Shown here one piece after another: positions 34,632 to 42,853 of a stretch of DNA of 46,306 nt (positions are counted from its first letter, which is position 1; each line of letters starts with the position of its first letter). The translations under genes and the position numbers were made by a program. Below the pieces are notes generated by a model, which was given only the letters and a program-made list of their open reading frames with translations, had not been told where the DNA came from and did no database searches. The stretch is from Bacteroidales bacterium (lineage in GTDB: Bacteria > Bacteroidota > Bacteroidia > Bacteroidales > Paludibacteraceae), in the NCBI GenBank assembly GCA_015061185.1, contig SUWZ01000024.1:1-46306 (forward strand), written 5' to 3'.

Positions 34632-37088
34632 TCACATTGGATCTACATCTATTTGTATAAACACCGTTCTAAATTGTGGCAAAGACATTGTTTGATCTAT
34701 CAAGACTTTCAACAATTCTTTCGCCTTTACAAAAGAAGCTTTCTGCTCCACTTTCAACATAATTCTTTGTATGTACAATTGCTGCACCCTCGTTACAATT
34801 GGTTTATCCGGACCATACACTCGCTCGGAAAAAACTCTACGCATCTGAACGGCTAAAAAATTGGCAGCCTGCTCCACTTGCTTAAATTCACGGCCCTTTA
34901 TATTTATGTATATCAAACGATAATATGGAGGATATTTATAGCTACTCCGTTGTAACAATTGCTCTTCGTATAATGACTGAAAATCATTATTCCTAACAAG
35001 TTCTATTATGGGATGTTCCGGAGTACTGGTTTGAATTACTACCAATCCTCGCCTATTTTTTCTTCCGGCACGACCACTTACTTGGGCCATCATTTGAAAA
35101 GCTCGTTCGTATGCCCTAAAATCCGGAAAATTCAAAAGAGCATCGGCATTCAAAATTCCAACCAAACGAACTCGCTCAAAATCCAAACCTTTTGAAACCA
35201 TCTGAGTACCCACCAAAACATCTATCTTTCCCGACTCAAATTCTCCGATTATCTTTTCATGAGCCGTTTTGGTTTTGGCAGAATCTATATCTAAACGAAC
35301 TACTTTACAATCTGGGAATATCTCCTTCACATTCTCCTCCACTCGTTCTGTCCCAAACCCCACCGGTTCGAGTGCTTCTATGTGACAATGCGGACACTCT
35401 CTGGGCATAGGTATTGTATAACCGCAATAATGACACACCAAAGTCCCCTGTGTTTTATGATATGATAAACTTATGTCGCAATTTTCACACTTGGGTATAT
35501 ACGAACAGGAACGACATTCTACATAGGGAGAAAAGCCCCGTCTATTCTGAAATAGTATTACTTGTTCTTTTCGCTGGAACGCCAAAGTCATTTCTTCTAT
35601 TAATTCGGGAGTAAAATGTCCTTTTAATTCTTTTTTCCTACGAGCCTCTTTTATATTGGCAACTCTAATCTCCGGCATCTCAATCCCTGCATAACGCTGT
35701 TTCAATTCAACCAAACCATACTTTCCTATCACTGCATTATTGTAACTTTCTATTGATGGTGTTGCAGAACCTAATAAGACTTTTGCTCCATGCATAGACG
35801 CCAATACAATAGCTGAATTGCCAGCATGATAACGTGGTGCCGGATCATATTGTTTATAAGTTGTTTCATGCTCCTCATCTACAATTATCAGTCCCAATTT
35901 TTTAAAGGGTAAAAATACAGAAGAACGTACACCCAAAATTACTTGTCCACTCTCCTCTGATAACAACTTCTTCCATATTTCTACTCGTTCTGAATCTGAA
36001 AATTTAGAATGATAAACCAATAACTTATCTCCAAAAACTCTACGCAAACGATTGGTTATCTGCGTCGTCAGCGCGATTTCTGGAAGTAAAAACAGGGCTT
36101 GCTCTCCTTTTGAAACAATTTCTTGAATAAGATGAATATAAATTTCTGTTTTCCCACTTGATGTCACACCGTGCAATAACACGACTTGCTTCTCTTGAAA
36201 TTGTTGCTGAATTTGCATTTTTGTTTTATCCTGGACTTCAGACAAAGGGTGCTTGGGTTCTACCTCCGCTGTCATCCTCTCCACTCTATCTATCTCTTTC
36301 TGATACACTTCAAAGATGCCATTTTTCTCTAACGTTGCCAAGGACGATATGGAAACATCTCTTTGGACCAACAACTCTTTCCTGGTCACCTCTTTTTGCA
36401 TCCCACTATTTAGAAAAGTACTTAATTGAAAATAGCTTAATAATACTTTTTCTTGCTTAGGATATTTTTTAATTTTATCGAATAGATTTTGTAAACTTGT
36501 TTCTGTTCTATAGTCAGAAGTCAAACGCACATATTTTTCTCTCTTCGGTTTGTACTTCATCTTCAACTCTTCGTTTATCTCTACAGCTCCCAACTCCATC
36601 ATACGTTTTACCAAAGGCAAAACATTCTTCATCTGCATTAAAGCTCCTAACTCTTTTACCGTTTTAGATTTATCAGAAAGGCAATCTAATAATTTTTGCT
36701 CTCTCTCTTTTAACGGAAATTCAGCTTCAAATTCTTCAACAAGAGATATAATCGTTTCACTTTCTAATTTCAACCCTGAAGGTAATGCAGCCTTATACAC
36801 TTCACCTAAAGTACATTGATAATACCCGGATAACCATTCCCAAAAACGTAATTGAGTGGAGCGAACAACTGATTGCTCATCCAAAACAGAAATAACTGAT
36901 TTCAATTCTACATTTTCCGGTGCTGAAAAGTGAATTTCATATACCAAAGCTGTATAAATCTTACTTTTCCCGAATGGCACAATCACCCTTGCCCCCACTC
37001 TCACACTTCCTGCGTATTCTTGAGGAAGTATATAAGTGTACACATTGGCAATGGGAAGAGGCAATATAACGTTTACATAAACTTGCAT
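34632..37088 (-). CDS. priA: Primosomal replication restart helicase PriA
   Basis: PriA recognises stalled replication forks and reloads the replicative helicase. The 818-residue protein has the N-terminal 3' DNA-binding domain (about 1-105) and helicase motifs LHGVTSSGKTEIY (Walker A around 307-314), DEEH at 404-407 and GSATPS. The two-zinc module has eight cysteines: 525, 528, 534, 537, 552, 555, 565 and 568. Motifs V/VI (LVGTQMVSKGLDF, AQVSGRAGR) follow. All parts are intact and of normal length. It lies 11 nt after the lipoprotein gene, so the two may share a transcript. Confidence 0.97.
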   Translation of the reverse strand: MQVYVNVILPLPIANVYTYILPQEYAGSVRVGARVIVPFGKSKIYTALVYEIHFSAPENVELKSVISVLDEQSVVRSTQLRFWEWLSGYYQCTLGEVYKAALPSGLKLESETIISLVEEFEAEFPLKEREQKLLDCLSDKSKTVKELGALMQMKNVLPLVKRMMELGAVEINEELKMKYKPKREKYVRLTSDYRTETSLQNLFDKIKKYPKQEKVLLSYFQLSTFLNSGMQKEVTRKELLVQRDVSISSLATLEKNGIFEVYQKEIDRVERMTAEVEPKHPLSEVQDKTKMQIQQQFQEKQVVLLHGVTSSGKTEIYIHLIQEIVSKGEQALFLLPEIALTTQITNRLRRVFGDKLLVYHSKFSDSERVEIWKKLLSEESGQVILGVRSSVFLPFKKLGLIIVDEEHETTYKQYDPAPRYHAGNSAIVLASMHGAKVLLGSATPSIESYNNAVIGKYGLVELKQRYAGIEMPEIRVANIKEARRKKELKGHFTPELIEEMTLAFQRKEQVILFQNRRGFSPYVECRSCSYIPKCENCDISLSYHKTQGTLVCHYCGYTIPMPRECPHCHIEALEPVGFGTERVEENVKEIFPDCKVVRLDIDSAKTKTAHEKIIGEFESGKIDVLVGTQMVSKGLDFERVRLVGILNADALLNFPDFRAYERAFQMMAQVSGRAGRKNRRGLVVIQTSTPEHPIIELVRNNDFQSLYEEQLLQRSSYKYPPYYRLIYINIKGREFKQVEQAANFLAVQMRRVFSERVYGPDKPIVTRVQQLYIQRIMLKVEQKASFVKAKELLKVLIDQTMSLPQFRTVFIQIDVDPM

Positions 37089-37099
37089 AATTCTTCTCG

Positions 37100-37987
37100 C
37101 TACCTTAATAAGTTCAAATCGCCAATTCCATTAATCTCTGTTGAAATCTCTCCTAACCACCCGGCTCTTTGAAAAACTCCTGTTTGAATCTTAACAAATC
37201 GTATCGTTTTCAATTCTACCGGGTTCCCCAACTCATCAACAACGTCTGAAATATCAAAAATATTACCTCTCAACTCCTTTGAATAATCTTCTGCAATAGC
37301 ATCTCTACCTCTCTGCCCATTTTCTGCATATCCATACCGAAACAAATCTGATTTAACTTTCCAATACTCTCCATCTGCATCTCCGGAGTTGTAATAGGCT
37401 TCCGGCAACAAAGTCCCCCTAAATGTTATGGAATCATCATCATTGTTCCACCACCACATGGTAGAATTAGTCAACTCTCCCGAATATCCTTCATTATCTC
37501 TCCATAAAACATTCCCATCTGCCTCCTTCGGAGCATAATATGTTAATTGATAGTTTTTCTTAGAGTAATCATACTCCGAACCTTTTATTTCATACCACGT
37601 CTCATCTGCCAACCCATTTTTATTTTCATCAGGCATCATATATACTATCCCCGGCTCCGGTTGAACCGAAGAACCACAATATATAATTACATCTTTCCCG
37701 TCATTATTTAAAACATCGTGGTCAAAGGATAAAACAACAAAACCGCCCCATCCGCCAAGTAAAATAGATTGGGTACAACTATCCCCGTTAACAAAATCAG
37801 GAAACTTGGCTAAATAAGCATGCTGACCCGGCGCATAATAATAGTCTAATACCTTAGTGCAATAAGGATAAAATCCTCTCTCATCTTCTTTTTCTACCAA
37901 AGACAAATCTTCATCTGTTCTTGCAGAATCACAACCTCCCAAGAGACTTATCAATAAAATAACACAAAATATAAAGCTATTTTTCAT
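37100..37987 (-). CDS. Putative surface lipoprotein of unknown function
   Basis: I start at MKNSFIF (ATG 37985-37987), which gives 295 residues with a lipoprotein signal ending LLGGC (Cys19). An ATG 14 codons upstream (38029) would put a charged stretch in front of the signal. The mature part is rich in Asp, Gly, Tyr and Trp, with VVLSFDHDVLNNDGKDVIIY, DENKNGLADETWYEIKG, a Trp-rich stretch (TMWWWNNDDD) and a C-terminus with RFVKIQTGVFQRAGWLGEIS. This suggests a beta-sandwich with possible calcium-binding loops. Relatives in Bacteroides are usually named cell surface protein, some near vitamin B12 uptake genes, but nothing here supports that role. Its position before priA is probably historical. 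Confidence 0.7.
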   Translation of the reverse strand: MKNSFIFCVILLISLLGGCDSARTDEDLSLVEKEDERGFYPYCTKVLDYYYAPGQHAYLAKFPDFVNGDSCTQSILLGGWGGFVVLSFDHDVLNNDGKDVIIYCGSSVQPEPGIVYMMPDENKNGLADETWYEIKGSEYDYSKKNYQLTYYAPKEADGNVLWRDNEGYSGELTNSTMWWWNNDDDSITFRGTLLPEAYYNSGDADGEYWKVKSDLFRYGYAENGQRGRDAIAEDYSKELRGNIFDISDVVDELGNPVELKTIRFVKIQTGVFQRAGWLGEISTEINGIGDLNLLR

Positions 37988-38087
37988 ACTTATAAATTTG
38001 GGGCTATCTCTATAGGTTTTACCAATCATACTATATAAAAGTACCCATATACGAACCGAGTGATTTTGAAAAAGACTATTTTTACAT

Positions 38088-38127
38088 AAAAAAAAGAGAA
38101 GTAAATCTCAACGGACTAACTTCTCTT
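38088..38127 (-). terminator. Intrinsic terminator after tRNA-Leu
   Basis: A 9-bp stem (38094-38102 with 38119-38127, 16-nt loop) is followed on the - strand by eight T. It starts 3 nt after the tRNA 3' end. Confidence 0.8.
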
Positions 38128-38129
38128 CG

Positions 38130-38211
38130 TGCGGGTGAAGGGACTCGAACCCCCACGCCTCGCGGCACTAGATCCTAAGTCTAGCGCGGCTACCAATTAC
38201 GCCACACCCGC
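38130..38211 (-). tRNA. tRNA-Leu (anticodon UAG)
   Basis: The - strand folds into a class II tRNA of 82 nt. The acceptor stem is GCGGGTG with CACCCGC and discriminator A. The anticodon arm is CTAGA-CTTAGGA-TCTAG, with anticodon TAG reading CUA-type leucine codons. A long variable arm follows, and the T arm has GGTTCGAGTCC. CCA is not encoded. A consensus promoter lies 15 nt upstream and a terminator right after it, so it is a stand-alone unit. Confidence 0.96.
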
Positions 38212-38225
38212 AATCTTAGGTGATG

Positions 38226-38256
38226 CAAAATTACATATATTTCTTGTAATTGCAAA
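38226..38256 (-). promoter_or_regulatory. Bacteroidota-type promoter of tRNA-Leu
   Basis: On the - strand, TTTG (38253-38256), 19 nt and TAATTTTG (38226-38233) give a full consensus match. The same -7 octamer precedes rpsL. The tRNA begins 15 nt downstream. Confidence 0.85.
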
Positions 38257-38385
38257 TTTTTCACTCATATTTTTTTGCCTCATTCTTAAATTTACCAAAA
38301 TTCAATACTAACTAATTAATAAACAGACAAATAAAAACAATCTCAGATATTAGAAACTGTTTAAATTTTATTTCGATTCAGTTGG

Positions 38386-39933
38386 CTATCCCTCTTTCCA
38401 CTCCGTTAAATTTCTCTCTTCTGTGCTGAAATTGACTCCGATTTTCACAATTTTCTTATTTTGCACTGATAGCTTATCTGCATATTTCTTTTCATCAATC
38501 TGCGCTAATGCCTCTGCTGCTGATTGGTCGCGCTTACACTCTATCACATATGCAAACTGTTCTGTCTGAAAGAAAACATCTATTCTTCCTCCCAATACCG
38601 GATACTCCACCAACACTTTATGTCCTGTGGAACGAATCATCAAATAGAGCATATTGCGAAAGTTGGCTTCTATTAATTTAGCTTCGTTGCTCTCAAAGGG
38701 TATCTGACTCATAATCTGCTGAATTTGAGTCATAAAGCCTCTTACATTATCGGACTCTATAAACTGACGAAGTTTAATAAGATCAAGGTCTTTTCTATCA
38801 CTGGTTTGAGATGCTACATAGTTAGGAATCAAAACTTGAGTCAAACCCTCAGAAACTTCTTCGTTGGGAAATCCTAATTCATAAAAACTTTTACTACTTC
38901 CTTTTATGGTTAGATAACCACTCTGATACAATGCGGCTATAAGGTTACTCTCCCCATTACCAAATGCAGCTAACATTTCTCCGTTTGCCAACAAATCTCC
39001 TTCAAATTCCGGTATATCTACATTACTTCGCGATAATATTGTAACCAAATAGGTCGGAGTTCCTGTCGCAAACCAATAACTCCCCAATTGTTTATCAGAC
39101 AAGGCATTCAGCAAACTGAACGGATTATAAATATCTTCTGAATTGGAACTAAAATGATAACCATCATACTTCTGCTTCAACATCTCATACATTGCACCCT
39201 TATCAACATGCTGCTTTTTTGCAAAAATTTCAACTTCTGCATCAAAATAGTTATGCAATTCAGACTCTGTTATACCACAAATTGACGCATAATCATCGCT
39301 CATTGAAATGTCTCTTGGATTATTGGCAGCACTGAAGATACCCAACTTTCCATAACGTGTAACTCCCGTCAAAAAAGCAAATCGTATATATCGGTCTGCT
39401 TTCTTCATTATTCCGTACAAACCTTGCAAAATACTCCTGATCTTTTCTTGCAACTCGGGCTGACCAATTGTATCGGTCAATGGCTTGTCATACTCATCTA
39501 TAAGGATTACAGCTTGCCGCCCTGTCTGCTTAAAGGCGCGGGTAACAACACCGTTAAAACGCAATCCCATGGTGGTTTCAGACTCTTCCTTCCCAAATAT
39601 AGCCTCTTGACTCGTCAAAAATTGGTTGATTACGGACAATACGGTCTCTTCAGATGTGTAGGACTCGCCAGTGAAATCCAAATGAAATACAGGATACTCC
39701 AACCATTCGGTCTCCATAGCCTCTATGGCAAGTCCCTTAAAAAGATCTTTACGACCTAAAAAATAGGACTCCAAGGTGGTGGTTAGCAAACTTTTCCCAA
39801 ATCGACGTGGACGGCTCAGAAAATAATATTCTCCGGACGAAACCAGTTTATAAACCAACTCCGTCTTATCAACGTACGTGTAACCTCCCGTTATAATCTT
39901 CTCAAATGTCTGTATGCCTATTGGGTATTTCAT
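38386..39933 (-). CDS. AAA-ATPase-like protein with PD-(D/E)XK nuclease domain (DUF1703 type)
   Basis: I start at MKYPIGIQTF (ATG 39931-39933), the common start of this family, giving 515 residues. An ATG 21 codons upstream (39996) is possible. The N-terminal AAA_ATPase-like part has YVDKT, the P-loop-like SRPRRFGKSLL at 40-50 and a Walker B-like VILIDEYDKP. The C-terminal part is a PD-(D/E)XK fold (GGRIDVFF, then YVIECKRDQ with the nuclease Asp, Glu and Lys). The family is expanded in Bacteroidota, often in many copies. Its function is not established; links to mobile elements or defence are suggested. It is a single gene between tRNA-Leu and the SusCD operon. Confidence 0.88.
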   Translation of the reverse strand: MKYPIGIQTFEKIITGGYTYVDKTELVYKLVSSGEYYFLSRPRRFGKSLLTTTLESYFLGRKDLFKGLAIEAMETEWLEYPVFHLDFTGESYTSEETVLSVINQFLTSQEAIFGKEESETTMGLRFNGVVTRAFKQTGRQAVILIDEYDKPLTDTIGQPELQEKIRSILQGLYGIMKKADRYIRFAFLTGVTRYGKLGIFSAANNPRDISMSDDYASICGITESELHNYFDAEVEIFAKKQHVDKGAMYEMLKQKYDGYHFSSNSEDIYNPFSLLNALSDKQLGSYWFATGTPTYLVTILSRSNVDIPEFEGDLLANGEMLAAFGNGESNLIAALYQSGYLTIKGSSKSFYELGFPNEEVSEGLTQVLIPNYVASQTSDRKDLDLIKLRQFIESDNVRGFMTQIQQIMSQIPFESNEAKLIEANFRNMLYLMIRSTGHKVLVEYPVLGGRIDVFFQTEQFAYVIECKRDQSAAEALAQIDEKKYADKLSVQNKKIVKIGVNFSTEERNLTEWKEG

Positions 39934-40030
39934 ATTGTAATACTTATCTTGTAATTTAAAACGTTGTTTTTCAACTTCTATATCTCTATCCAACAATCAT
40001 AGATTGAGAGGTGTTCATGTGTTATATAAG

Positions 40031-40038
40031 CAAAGATA
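40031..40038 (-). promoter_or_regulatory. Possible -7 promoter element of the AAA/PD-(D/E)XK gene
   Basis: TATCTTTG on the - strand fits TAnnTTTG. The same octamer precedes the DEAD-box helicase gene. No TTTG -33 is present at 19-21 nt. Confidence 0.35.
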
Positions 40039-40185
40039 ACAATTTGAACATACTTTGAAAAATAATTGCGAATAAATTTGCTCGGCTTACCACTTACGCT
40101 CAATCATAAAGACGAGAACACTTCTTCAAGTGGATTCTAAAAATTCATATCTGGAGTTGTTAAATTAATTTCAAGTAGATTGCAA

Positions 40186-40222
40186 CTAAAAAAAAGAAAA
40201 GGTAATGCGAGTATTACTACCT
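40186..40222 (-). terminator. Intrinsic terminator, distal of two after the SusCD operon
   Basis: On the - strand AGGTAgTAAT pairs with ATTACCT (one bulged base, 6-nt loop), followed by TTTCTTTTTTTT. It has the better T-tract of the two hairpins. Confidence 0.75.
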
Positions 40223-40291
40223 ATTGATACATACAGAAAGTTTCCCCAATTGAGGCAGTTCCGATAAATTAAAAACTTCATTAATAAAGAA

Positions 40292-40325
40292 AGGGTGCAT
40301 CAAAAATTGCTTTCTGATACACCCT
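40292..40325 (-). terminator. Terminator-like hairpin, proximal to the SusCD operon
   Basis: AGGGTGCATCA (40292-40302) pairs with TGATACACCCT (40315-40325) with one mismatch and a 12-nt loop. The T-tract behind it is poor, so termination may be partial. Confidence 0.5.
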
Positions 40326-40420
40326 ATTCTCTATCTATTGTATTGGATAAAAGAAGATATTCTAAATAGAGATTCTTAACTCTTCTTATTACCCCACAAT
40401 TCTAAACAAAACACAACCTA

Positions 40421-40840
40421 TTACTGTAGAGCCGGTTTATAAATGTTGAAGATATAAGGATCTTTACAACCATCAGCTTCTAACACAAATCTATTGGTTT
40501 CATAAGTATAACCTTTTTTAGCCCTCTCTTTAGGCAAAGTAAAAATGACTGAACTCTCTGTCACGTAAACAGGATTCAAATCAATTGGATACTTAGTATC
40601 ATCGAATCCCATTAGGTATGCATTGTTAACAATTGACAAACCGCTTCCCAAAACTACAATGGTAGAGTTAGGTTGGAATTGTTGCAAAGCTATATCCATT
40701 GAATCGGGAGAGACAAATTTATCAACAGCCAAAGATGAACATCCGCACTCTACACACTCCTTCTCGCAAGAAGTAAAGATACTTCCCGCCATTGCACCGA
40801 AAAATAAAAACGGAAGCAATATTCTATATTTTAAACTCAT
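40421..40840 (-). CDS. Small SusCD-linked surface lipoprotein, single IPT/TIG-like domain
   Basis: The 139-residue protein has a lipoprotein signal ending FTSC (Cys24) and a Cys-rich linker (CEKECVECGCSS). One beta-sandwich-like domain follows, with FVSPDSMDIALQQFQPN, IVVLGSGLSIVNNAY and YVTESSVIFTLPKE. This pattern recalls the first IPT/TIG domain of the glycan-binding lipoproteins that follow many SusCD pairs. Those are usually several hundred residues with extra domains. Here the chain ends after one domain (FNIYKPALQ) with TAA and TAG in tandem, so it is a natural short form or an old truncation. It lies 21 nt after susD and is probably displayed on the cell surface. Confidence 0.65.
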   Translation of the reverse strand: MSLKYRILLPFLFFGAMAGSIFTSCEKECVECGCSSLAVDKFVSPDSMDIALQQFQPNSTIVVLGSGLSIVNNAYLMGFDDTKYPIDLNPVYVTESSVIFTLPKERAKKGYTYETNRFVLEADGCKDPYIFNIYKPALQ

Positions 40841-40861
40841 ACTTTTAATTATTAAATTTTA

Positions 40862-42838
40862 TTAATATGGATAAGTTCCTCTATCCACTTCATTAACAAA
40901 GTTCTTTGCTGCACCACCAACTAAACCTGATTGTGCAGAAACCGGAATAGGCAAGAACCAGTAGTTATTAGTAATAAAGTTATCAATCAAAATTGTTTCT
41001 TCAGCCTTTGCATTCGCATCTACACTCCATTTTTCTGGATACGTAGTTGCCAAAATATTGTTCAAAGCATTTACTACAGCCTTACGAGCATAACCTGCTT
41101 CAACTTCCGCTAAATCACTCGCATTAGGAATTGCAGACATTTGTATACCTCTATCCATCTGCACCAAGAACGCCTCTGCCATTTGCGGGCTTCTATAATA
41201 CAAACGCTTCAAATCCAACCAAGCTTGTCCTTCCATAGCAAACTCTTTACGACGCTCTTGCATGAAATCATATCTTGCTACATTGTGATACATTGTTTCG
41301 GTCAAAGGCACATCAACCGGTGCTGTAGTTGAATCATCTAATTTAATAGTAAAACTTTCAAATTTCATTCTTTTTGTTGAAAGATCTTCAAAAAATGGAA
41401 TTGCTTCTGTTATCACAGGAGCACCATGAGCTTTCAATACTTCTTTAATATCATCTAATCCTGAAGACGTAGGAGCGGTAACTTCCAAATTTTCTTGTGC
41501 CATTTTTGCTTCGGCTCTCATCATATAGACATCTGAAAGACGAATTAAATCGACTCTGCGTTGAATAGACATTCCAGTCCCTGGGTGAGACTCTCTATTA
41601 TCTATACCCCAAACAAACTTTTTGATACAGTTGAAGACATACCCTCCGGCTCCATCCGTTAAGAATTGCGAACCTGAACAACCTTCGATTTGATTCGGGT
41701 CATCTTTAGGATCATAAGCAGCTCCATATACAGCCTTTTCTCCTCCAGCCCCAATAGAATATGGTTCTGCATCAACATACAAACACAACTCTCTCTTTCT
41801 TTTATCTTCATTTGCAAAAGACTTATACAAGTTGTAGGAAATACCCTTTCCACCTCCCCAACCGGAACCTGGCGACCAGCTCGTATTTTTGGCCATCTGC
41901 GCTTGATAAGAAGATCCCTCTCCATACTCACCATTAACAAAATAGAGTGCAAATACTGTCTCTTTACTAGGTCCTGTCATCGAATTATAAGTGAACATTG
42001 TACTATGTTCTTCTAATTGATACCCTCCCTTGTCAATAATCTCTGTACACAAATCTACTACGCTCTGATACTTTCCAGCAACATCCGGCTCACGATATGG
42101 AGCTACCTGTAAATCTTTCTGACAAGAAGCCATGGTCAAATACAACTTTGCCAACACCGCTCTGGCTGAGTTCTTGCTTGCTCTTTTGGCGTTAGATGGA
42201 GTATCCGGCAAAACATCTATCGCATACAACAAATCTTTTTCAATAGCTTTGTACAAAGTTGCTCTCGTCACCTTTGGTAATTTTACAGATTGTGCAATAT
42301 CTGTCTCTGAATCCAAAACCAAAGGAACTTCGCCAAAGTACTCGGTCGCCAAAAAATGTGCAAATGCTCTAAACAACATAGCCTCACCTTTCACCTCCTC
42401 CAATTGCCAATCTGGCACATTAAATCCTTCGGACTTTTCGGTTCCGTCTAGAGTTCGATTTATCTTACTAATCACCTGATTAGCTGTAGCAATTATACCG
42501 GAATACAATGACGTATAACCCTCCTTCAAAATTGCATTGTCGTCTCCTATGGAAAGTTTAAACAATGCCCCTTCTTGATCATAAACATTATATAGAACGC
42601 CGGAAAGACCTTCATTTACACACCATGAGAATTTCTGCTCATATTGTGACCACAATTGACCTCCATATAACGGAGCTGTCAAGGATTGAAACTGTTCATA
42701 CCTTTCCAATCCGGCAGTGGAATTTGCATCATACAAATCCTCTTCTAAGAAGTCCTTACAAGAGGTAGCAAACAACGTTGCTACCCCTGCAGTAATAATT
42801 ACTGCTTTATGTTTTAAATTAGTTAATTTCATACTCAT
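40862..42838 (-). CDS. RagB/SusD-family outer-membrane nutrient-binding lipoprotein
   Basis: SusD-like proteins cap the SusC channel and bind the substrate at the cell surface. The 658-residue protein has a lipoprotein signal with FATSCKDFLEEDL (Cys27), the usual SusD start. TPR-like helices follow (RAFAHFLATEYFGEVPLV, SARAVLAKLYLTMAS), and so do the late family features (RRVDLIRLSDVYMMRAEAKM, RRKEFAMEGQAWLDLKRLYY). The C-terminal NNYWFLPIPVSAQSG is typical. An ATG two codons downstream is an alternative start. It lies 15 nt after susC. The substrate cannot be read from sequence. Confidence 0.95.
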   Translation of the reverse strand: MSMKLTNLKHKAVIITAGVATLFATSCKDFLEEDLYDANSTAGLERYEQFQSLTAPLYGGQLWSQYEQKFSWCVNEGLSGVLYNVYDQEGALFKLSIGDDNAILKEGYTSLYSGIIATANQVISKINRTLDGTEKSEGFNVPDWQLEEVKGEAMLFRAFAHFLATEYFGEVPLVLDSETDIAQSVKLPKVTRATLYKAIEKDLLYAIDVLPDTPSNAKRASKNSARAVLAKLYLTMASCQKDLQVAPYREPDVAGKYQSVVDLCTEIIDKGGYQLEEHSTMFTYNSMTGPSKETVFALYFVNGEYGEGSSYQAQMAKNTSWSPGSGWGGGKGISYNLYKSFANEDKRKRELCLYVDAEPYSIGAGGEKAVYGAAYDPKDDPNQIEGCSGSQFLTDGAGGYVFNCIKKFVWGIDNRESHPGTGMSIQRRVDLIRLSDVYMMRAEAKMAQENLEVTAPTSSGLDDIKEVLKAHGAPVITEAIPFFEDLSTKRMKFESFTIKLDDSTTAPVDVPLTETMYHNVARYDFMQERRKEFAMEGQAWLDLKRLYYRSPQMAEAFLVQMDRGIQMSAIPNASDLAEVEAGYARKAVVNALNNILATTYPEKWSVDANAKAEETILIDNFITNNYWFLPIPVSAQSGLVGGAAKNFVNEVDRGTYPY

Positions 42839-42853
42839 TCAATTTATAGTTCA

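Larger units (their letters stand above)
39997..40420. other. Intergenic region downstream of the SusCD operon
   Basis: This 424-nt spacer has two terminator-like hairpins for the - strand (40292-40325 and 40186-40222) and a possible -7 element for the next gene. I see no protein-coding ORF in it. The stretch between the hairpins might be a small RNA or simple trailer. Confidence 0.6.

Noticed and set aside
38130-39996. tRNA-Leu as the attachment site of an integrated element carrying the AAA/nuclease gene
   Set aside because: No integrase gene and no repeat of the tRNA 3' end is seen nearby, and the gene lies on the 5' side of the tRNA.
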